From Ariolimax columbianus (Eukaryota > Mollusca > Gastropoda > Stylommatophora > Arionidae): 64,000 bases of DNA. The notes under the pieces were generated by a model that saw only the letters and a list, made by a program, of their open reading frames with translations, did not search any database and was not told the origin of the DNA. A program made the position numbers and the translations under genes. Positions 57,648-64,000 of this stretch are shown piece after piece. The stretch is from positions 101,712,236-101,776,235 of the forward strand of contig JAVGWX010000007.1 in assembly GCA_036924085.1 (NCBI GenBank), read 5' to 3'. Each line of letters opens with the position of its first letter. The stretch's first letter is position 1.

Positions 57648-58045
57648 TTTCAATACTTGGTCACCAACCTAAGATCAGATAGGAGAATCAATCATCAATA
57701 CTTGGTCATCAACCTAAGATCAGATGGGAGAATCAATCATCAATACTTGGTCACCAACCTAAGATCAGATGGGAGAATCAATCATCAATACTTGGTCACC
57801 AACCTAAGATCAGATGGGAGAATCAATCATCAATACTTGGTCATCAACCTAAGATCAGATGGGAGAATCAATCATCAATACTTGGTCATCAACCTAAGAT
57901 CAGATGGGAGAATCAATCATCAATACTTGGTCACCAACCTAAGATCAGATGGGAGAATCAATCATCAATACTTGGTCACCAACCTAAGATCAGATGGGAG
58001 AATCAATCATCAATACTTGGTCCCCAACCTAAGATCAGATGGAAG
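57648..58045. repeat. 45-bp tandem array, 9 units
   Basis: The unit contains CAATACTTGGTCACCAACCT and AGATCAGATGGGAGAATCAA. ACC/ATC alternation is the main variant. Confidence 0.96.
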
Positions 58046-58149
58046 ATGCAATCGTCAAATGAAGAACAGAAAAGTACATGGCAAAATTACTCATAGAGTA
58101 TGAGGGGATTCTTGTGCAACAGAACCTGTCGCTGACAAGGAGGAGAGTT

Positions 58150-58365
58150 CTTGGATGTTACGGGGAACCAGTACTGAGATAAGACAGTGAGGCATGGATA
58201 ATGTTGGATGTTACTGGGAACCAGTACTGAGATAAGACAGTGAGCTATGGATAATGTTGGATGTTACGGGGAACCAGTACTCACATAAGACAGTGATCCA
58301 TGGATAATGTTGAATGTTACGTGGAACCAGTACTGACATATGGCAGTGATCCATGGATAATCGTC
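58150..58365. repeat. 53-bp tandem array, 4 units
   Basis: The unit contains TTGGATGTTACGGGGAACCA and AAGACAGTGAGCTATGG. It is unrelated to the 53-bp array at 5949. Confidence 0.94.
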
Positions 58366-58534
58366 AAACAAGCTCGTCATACAAATAGTTGTTGTAGATA
58401 ATAAACCTCTCTATATTCTATTAATTTGTCCATCGGCTCTTTCCGTCTTGTCAGACGATAGTTATTGTGCTTTGAAAAATAAGATTTGCAGCTACAGTCC
58501 ATGACGGTAACAAATCTGACTAGTCAGACCTGTG

Positions 58535-58812
58535 TGACATGGCATAACACCGGCCATGGTTAGGTGGTTTGTTTAGAGCAGCATAGATGGCGTCTAACAG
58601 GCTGTGGGTTTACTTTGCTCTAGTGTTTGAGTCTATTAAGATGAACTCGCATATCGGTTAACTACCCAACGCAGCGGAGTATTAAGCTGCTCAAGCCTAG
58701 CCCGCTAAGCTGGAAATCCTTCTTCCGGCTATATCCAGCTCATACCAGAGCTGGGACCTGCACAGGGGTATCTGCCTCTGTAGAAGTACAGGTCGACTAA
58801 GGACTAAGAAGA
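58535..58812 (+). mobile_element. SINE-like interspersed repeat, copy 3
   Basis: It starts near GTGTGACATGGCATAACACC, continues GGCCATGGTTAGGTGGTTTG, CAACGCAGCGGAGTATTAAG and CCAGCTCATACCAGAGC, and ends GTCGACTAAGGACTAAGAA. The same order occurs at 38878-39243 (minus) and, with a deletion, at 12855-13108. Confidence 0.8.
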
Positions 58813-58814
58813 AC

Positions 58815-59115
58815 CATACGACCAATCCAAGCAGAGAAGCGTCTTCCACAGCGTGTACAAGTAAAGTCAGGACCGTTTGCGGGATCGCATGGTGTGTCGT
58901 GTCTTCTCAAACGCTAAGTCTTTAGCCAATCAGCAATCAGTATTTCCTTTGTCTGTACTCCATGCTTAATCCTGCCCCTCCATGTAACACGATCCATGGC
59001 GTCCTGTTCCCATGATTCCAAATCGATGCCTGCATCATTCATATCCCGCTTGCATACATCCTTGTACCGAAGTAGTGACCGAATTTCTGCTGTCTGAATA
59101 TGCTAGCATTCAACA
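58815..59115 (-). pseudogene. RTE-type LINE C-terminal relic with zinc-finger-like end
   Basis: From 59080 leftwards the minus strand reads YKDVCKRDMNDAGIDLESWE (first three residues inferred through a shifted frame), QDAMDRVTWRGRIKHGVQ, then after one stop FTCTRCGRRFSAWIG. This is the KDVCKRD...W...A.DR..WR tail followed by a C..C zinc-finger start, typical of RTE-like elements in invertebrates. It is truncated and non-functional. Confidence 0.75.
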
Positions 59116-59404
59116 TGGGATGTGATTGCCTGAACAAGGTCTGCTTGCCCAGAAGGGACACACTGTTTATTTGACTGGCGGTGTTACACTTGCCAGCTCA
59201 GGAAATATATTATCATATTAACTTTTCATTACATCATCGCCATCTTCCCCAGCACCATTATCATATTAACTTATCGTCTTGACCAGGGCGTGAAAAATTT
59301 TAGGGTGGCTTACCAGTCAGTCGACAATTTCACCAGTCAGCCTGGTCAGACTACAGTCATCCAATCTATGTTAAAATATTTTAACTAGGCCCTAATTCAC
59401 CCAG

Positions 59405-59620
59405 TAGAGCCGCGTAGCACAGTGGTTAGCGCGCTGGCTTCGCATCAGAATGGTTCCCGGGTCGACTCAGCCTTAAATGGGTATCGGTTCAGTCCGGGAA
59501 GTAAAAGCGGTGAGGGAGAGGAGATGGCTACCGCCCTCATATAGCCGAGCCTTTGAAATGTGAGATCGCTAACACCTCACCCCCCTACGGCAGTAATGCT
59601 ATGGGATACTTTCCTTTTTT
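59405..59620 (+). mobile_element. tRNA-derived SINE
   Basis: The head GTAGCACAGTGGTTAGCGCG is an A-box region, and GGTTCCCGGGTCGACTC lies at B-box distance, so a tRNA-derived polymerase III promoter is likely. The body includes GTATCGGTTCAGTCCGGGAA and GGCTACCGCCCTCATATAGC, ending in a T-rich tail. A fragment of the family is at 36583-36665. Confidence 0.82.
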
Positions 59621-59948
59621 TTACTTTTAATTCACCTTTATTTCTACATAACAATGCATACCAAACCAAAATATATTGTATTACTTACAGGGTATTAGCT
59701 TATTTCATCTTAAGAAAAAATGCACTGTTGTCAGAGGCATGGCGTGTATGTCCTTGCACATTCTTGGTAGTCTTAGAACTGAAGTACCATTTATTGATGG
59801 CTTTAGTAGGTTCAAATTGTTGTAGTTGAGGTCTATTTAGATTCACCATCATAAGCTAGCTAATGCACAATCTGTTCGAACCATAATATCATTAATAATC
59901 GGGCTAGAGTCGTTTTGTAGTAACAATTAAAAACGTTATTAACGATTA

Positions 59949-60268
59949 AAAACGGATCTTTCTTTACTCGTCAAGCAAACATGAATCCTCGTCACAGACG
60001 GGCCCTTTTGTCAAAACGGATCTTTCTTTACTCGTCAATCAAACAAGTATCCTGGTCACAGACGGGCCCTTTTGTCAAAACGGATCTTTCTTTACTCGTC
60101 AAACAAATATGTATCCTGGTCACAGACGGGCCCATTTGTCAAAACGGATCTTTCTTTACTCGTCAAGCAAACATGAATCCTCGTCACAGACGGGCCCTTT
60201 TGTCAAAACGGATCTTTCTTTACTCGTCAATCAAACATGTATCCTGGTCACAGACGGGCCCTTTTTTC
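59949..60268. repeat. 64-bp tandem array, 5 units, at the hAT-like element's right end
   Basis: The unit contains AAAACGGATCTTTCTTTACT, CGTCAAGCAAACATGAATCC and CACAGACGGGCCCTTTTGTC. The last unit merges into the element's right terminal repeat. Confidence 0.95.
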
Positions 60269-60429
60269 ACGCCCTGGTCATGACTATTAAATACCATTAT
60301 TATCGTCGCCATCACCTATTGGTTTCGTCTAAGCCAGGCCGACCTTTGGTGCTCACACCAGATTTATGTGATGACATGGTTCCTTTAGTTTTGTCTGTCA
60401 GCTGAACCTGTGCACCTACCACCGACAAT

Positions 60430-60795
60430 AGCTGAGCCTACGCCCCTATCACCTACGTGAGCTGAAGCTGCTCATGATCCACCTACATGAACTGAACTTG
60501 TTCAGGGAACAGCTACATGAACGGAAGCTGCGCACGGACCACCTCCATGAACTGAAGCTGCGCACAGACCACCTCCATGAACTGAAGCTGCGCACAGACC
60601 ACCTCCATGAACTGAACTTGCTCAGGGAACAGCTACATGAACGGAAGCTGCGCACAGACCACCTCCATGAACTGAAGCTGCGCACAGACCACCTCCATGA
60701 ACTGAAGCTGCGCACAGACCACCTCCATGAACTGAACTTGCTCAGGGACCAGCTACATGAACTGAAGCTGCGCACGGACCACCTATATAATCTCA
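60430..60795. repeat. 30-bp tandem array, about 12 units
   Basis: The unit is GCTGCGCACAGACCACCTCC plus ATGAACTGAA. A three-unit variant block with CTTGCTCAGGGAACAGC recurs, suggesting block duplication. Confidence 0.95.
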
Positions 60796-60949
60796 TCCTG
60801 CACACCTACCACGTGCACAGCTGACACAACCACTTCCGACAAGAACACAATTATCTTAATCAAACATAAAGACACGTCTACTCTAAAAGACTGCACCGTT
60901 CTAACTTCAACGGACCAGTTCACAAACAATACGATTTCTGAATTATTCT

Positions 60950-61065
60950 TCTTTTTCTTCTTCTTCTTCAGCGTTCGTTCTCAATCTCGCTCTAACAACC
61001 CCACGAACAGGGCTTTGGAAGTAGCAGGATGTATTCCGGAGAACGTAATACGATGTGTCGCATTG
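60950..61065 (-). mobile_element. LINE-like 3' end with GAA tail
   Basis: The minus strand reads VRGVVRARLRTNAEEEEEK, a LINE-type C-terminus running into a GAA repeat. It matches 7690-7870 (with CTTTGGAAGTAGCAGGATGT and TCCGGAGAACG in common) and carries a single copy of the segment triplicated there. Confidence 0.65.
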
Positions 61066-61225
61066 AGTGTGTCGCGTTGAATGATTTGAAAATACATGAA
61101 ACAAACATACAGTTATCCACACTAGCACATTTATCCACTCATATTGGATGCGATCTTCAGGTAGCAGCGATACTCTGTGGATATCTGGGTGCGGTTTTAA
61201 ACTATCGTTATCTTTTATTTTTCAG

Positions 61226-63007
61226 ACTGACACCGATGACGTCATCATGGCCGAACCCAGTCAACCGATAGGAGTTAGCGGAAGCTCAACCACCGGTTCC
61301 AGAAGTTCGCAGTACTCGACCAACATGACCCAGGACCAGCAGGGTACACCTGCCGACTGCCGGACATCCATGTCACAAGATTCAGGGTATTCTAGCCCTC
61401 AGAAGGAAAGCATTTCTAGTGGGGAGTCAGCTGGGAATCTGCCAGCTGATACAGCTTGTGACAACAGCTATTGGACTGACGATCATCCCGCTGTCCCAAA
61501 CCCAGAGTCATCAAGAAGTTATATCAGAAGATTCTCTGAGATTGCTCTAGATGACGTCTTTCAACAGGATGACACAGTTTCTGTGGAGGGAGGCACTGAC
61601 ATGACAGGGTTTTCTGGGAAGAGTGCAGGACAACCATCTTCCAGCCTTGAACATGGTTGTCCAGTACAAGTCTCCCCAGATCATAGAAAGTTATCGGGAC
61701 CCAGGATTAGAAACATTAATCTTCGAAGCGAATCCTTGCCAAATCTGTCACGCTTAAATCAGCCTAGTCAGTCTACAGACCAGATACAAAACATCCAACG
61801 AAGAAGTGACATCAATTTGCTGGTGTCTTCCCATAAAACATGCTCAGACATTGAGCCAAAAATTGAAGTTATGTCAACAAATTTTGAAATGTCCAGACAG
61901 ACACAAAAATACACAAGCAACAAGCAGAGAAGGAAAGCAGTGGTCACCCCTCCAACACTTGTCCTGGACAACGACATGTACCATGCTGTTGGCAACCGTC
62001 CTCGACAGAATCCCCCAGTCATTCGTATCCCAAGAAAGAAATGTCATAACAAGGGATCCGAAGTTTTGAATCCTAACACGTGGACAGATGATGGACAGTT
62101 CAACTTTGGAAGATCCAAAAACAAAGGGCACGAGCTCATGTCCGTCCCTGTATTGTCCCCTGAAGTAAAACAGCCAAGTGATCACGGTCAATCTGAACGG
62201 GTACGTAGATCACATGACGTTTTAGTAGATGTCAGCAGAGAGGTATCGCCGGACCACGATGACAAAGAGAAGACCAGTTCTAGTATCAGGCCCAATCTAT
62301 TGCAGTCTGTCTCTTCTAATAATGCACTGCACATCCCCATTTCAGAGATGAGACTTAAACAGGCTCAACATGCAAGAGAGAATTTGTCGAAATCAGCTGT
62401 GAATTTGTCAAAATCAGCCGTGAATTTGTCGAAATCAGCTGTGAATTTGTCGAAATCAGCTGTGAATTTGTCGAGATCAACTAGGCCTAATAGAACTTTT
62501 GTCCGATCCGACAGAAGTGCGCCTTCCTCCCCAGACACGCCCATTGTAAGTTCTGTGAGACTGTTAACGCATAGAGAACAAGTCTCGTCCAGTCACCATT
62601 ACGCAGACTTTGATGAAATCGTCAATAGTTCCAGTGCAGTTTGCGAATCGAGAAGCGCCAATCCCGAGATGAGTGAACATACATACTGTAACTTAACTTG
62701 TAACGTATCTCCAGCTCAAGGAAAGAGAGATTTGACGATGCGATTCAGCCCCAGAGAACAGGGCAGTCGTCTCCTAGAGGATAACATCTATCAGGGGCAG
62801 GAGTGCGGTAAGTCGGACATACCACAGAGCTGGAAAGACAGTTTTATTTGCGCCGCCTGTCTTGGATCATTATCACAGGACCTAAGAAGAACTTATAGCT
62901 CTCCCAACAAACACACAGTCACAGCTGTGCGTGACCCAACAGTTTGCTCGCCAAAAGGGAAATTTGTCGTGCCATTTCGTCGCTCGTCAGACTCCTCTGT
63001 GACGCAT
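61226..63007 (+). CDS. Receptor tyrosine kinase, exon d (long cytoplasmic tail)
   Basis: An uninterrupted 1782-bp exon (594 codons, phase 0 at both ends) preceded by TATTTTTCAG and followed by the donor GTAAGT at 63008. It starts TDTDDVIMAEPSQPIGVSG. It is rich in Ser, Asn, Gln and Pro with no recognised domain, consistent with a disordered tail. Candidate phosphotyrosine sites include HTYCNLTC (Y-x-N, the Grb2 SH2 consensus), SHHYADFDEIV, DNIYQGQE and RSYIRRFSEI; repeated basic RxxS sites (RRFSEI, RRSSDS) could be kinase targets. An in-frame 7-residue repeat lies at about residues 388-418. A FICAAC segment near the end holds the only close cysteine pair. Membership in the kinase gene is inferred from strand, phase and position. 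If the donor is not used the frame would stop at 63166. Confidence 0.82.
62386..62480. repeat. In-frame 21-bp coding repeat in RTK tail
   Basis: About five units of AATTTGTCGAAATCAGCTGT plus G encode NLSKSAV. The first and last units are diverged (ENLSKS, NLSRST). The units are nearly identical at the DNA level, including third positions, so the expansion is recent. Confidence 0.95.
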
Positions 63008-64000
63008 GTAAGTAGATACACAGAATGTTTACGTGTATCAAACACATCACACATTATTGGGCCTATTGTTTGTCACTATCTACTGTCTCAATTTACTGCC
63101 AGCATTTATCACATTGCATATAAGTTACTCGTACATTCCACAATCGTTGTATCACTTCTTCAATGATAGCCATTCCTTATGCCTCTTTTATCTTTATCAT
63201 TCGTTATAACCTCTATTATCTTAGCCGTTCGGTATAACTCTTATCTTAGCCGTTCGTAATAACTCTTTTATTTTAGCAACTCTTTATACCTCTTCTATCT
63301 TAGCCGTTAGTTGTACCTCTTCTATCTAAACCATTCTGGATACTTCTTCTATCTAAACCATTCTGGATACTTCTTCTATCTAAACCATTCTGGATACTTC
63401 TTCTATCTAAACCATTCTGGATACTTCTTCTATCTAAACCATTCTGGATACTTCTTCTATCTAAACCATTCTGGATACTTCTTCTATCTAAACCATTCTG
63501 GATACTTCTTCTATCTAAACCATTCTGGATACTTCTTCTATCTAAACCATTCTGGATACTTCTTCTATCTAAACCATTCTGGATACTTCTTCTATCTAAA
63601 CCATTCTGGATACTTCTTCTATCTAACCCATTCTGGATACTTCTTCTATCTAACCCATTCTGGATACTTCTTCTATCTAAACCATTCTGGATACTTCTTC
63701 TATCTAAACCATTCTGGATACTTCTTCTATCTAACCCATTCTGGATACTTCTTCTATCTAAACCATTCTGGATACTTCTTCTATCTAAACCATTCTGGAC
63801 ATCTCTTCTGTCTTAACCATTCTGGACATCTCTTCTGTCTTAACCGTTATACTTCTATTTTCTTAGCCCCTCATTATATATCGCTTATGCCTGAGTCATT
63901 TGTTAGACGAAGCTTTCTAAGCCACTCGTTAGACCGCTTTATCTGATCCAATCAGGATACCGCATCTATGTCAGCGAATGGTTATACCGATTCTATGTTA
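63008..64000 (+). other. Start of the intron after RTK exon d
   Basis: It begins GTAAGTAG and runs past the window end. Apart from the 27-bp array it holds degenerate CTTAGCCGTTCG-type repeats and no exon I can recognise. Confidence 0.7.
63300..63850. repeat. 27-bp tandem array, about 19 units
   Basis: The unit is TTCTGGATACTTCTTCTATC plus TAAACCA; some units read TAACCCA. Diverged relatives (ATCTTAGCCGTTCG) extend on both sides, suggesting a young homogenised core in an older array. Confidence 0.96.

Larger units (their letters stand above)
59284..60276. mobile_element. hAT-like non-autonomous element with 8-bp target duplication
   Basis: The ends CAGGGCGTGAAAAA and TTTTTTCACGCCCTG are inverted copies of 14-15 bp. 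The flanks are GTCTTGAC (59276-59283) and GTCATGAC (60277-60284), matching at 7 of 8 bases, the hAT duplication length. The 993-bp interior has no transposase. It contains a SINE and a 64-bp minisatellite. Confidence 0.8.
57091..61225 (+). other. Intron between RTK exons c and d
   Basis: The intron is 4135 bp, from GTGAGT to TATTTTTCAG, phase 0. It holds minisatellites, a SINE-like copy, an RTE relic, an hAT-like element and a LINE end. The phase fit and strong splice sites support exon d, but no family match confirms this join. Confidence 0.75.

Noticed and set aside
63008..63166. Stop at 63166 as the natural end of the kinase protein
   Set aside because: A strong GTAAGT donor follows CAT at 63007 on a codon boundary, and the residues after it look like intron translation. 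A retained-intron isoform cannot be excluded.

Overview
The window is animal nuclear DNA and appears to lie entirely inside one gene, a receptor-type tyrosine kinase on the + strand. Four exons join in frame: 61-275 (catalytic loop, DFG, activation segment), 6733-6870 (middle of the C-lobe), 56940-57090 (end of the kinase domain) and 61226-63007 (a 594-codon tail piece). Every junction has a canonical AG acceptor and GTGAGT or GTAAGT donor with matching phase. The gene runs off both ends of the window. No other host gene was recognised. tRNA-derived SINEs, Nimb/I-, RTE- and CR1-like LINEs, mariner and hAT relics, spliceosomal introns and very abundant minisatellites point to an invertebrate. 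A mollusc or other lophotrochozoan is my best inference, not a demonstrated fact.

Layout: exon a and a 6.5 kb intron (10-, 17-, 11- and 53-bp arrays, RTE-type LINE relics); exon b; a 50.1 kb intron; exon c; a 4.1 kb intron (45-, 53-, 64- and 30-bp arrays, a SINE, an hAT-like element); exon d; then the start of another intron with a 27-bp array. The 50 kb intron is dominated by two giant arrays. One, at 15273-21771, has about 114 almost identical 57-bp units. The other, at 22425-29108, has about 247 variable 27-bp units with kilobase-scale higher-order structure. Around these are some 25 further minisatellites with unrelated units, and LINE, SINE, mariner and hAT copies. By hand count about 30 kb, nearly half the window, is tandem repeat, in about 40 distinct families.

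The most interesting theme is how arrays and retrotransposons interact. Several arrays arise inside retrotransposon coding sequence: a LINE copy at 51445-53528 carries a 35-bp x 14 array, a 38-bp duplication and a 36-bp x 22 array. Conversely, LINEs and a SINE-like element sit inside pre-existing arrays, two of them with readable target-site duplications. Even the kinase tail exon has an in-frame 21-bp coding array. The locus looks like an intronic minisatellite nursery. No CRISPR, operon or prokaryotic feature is present.
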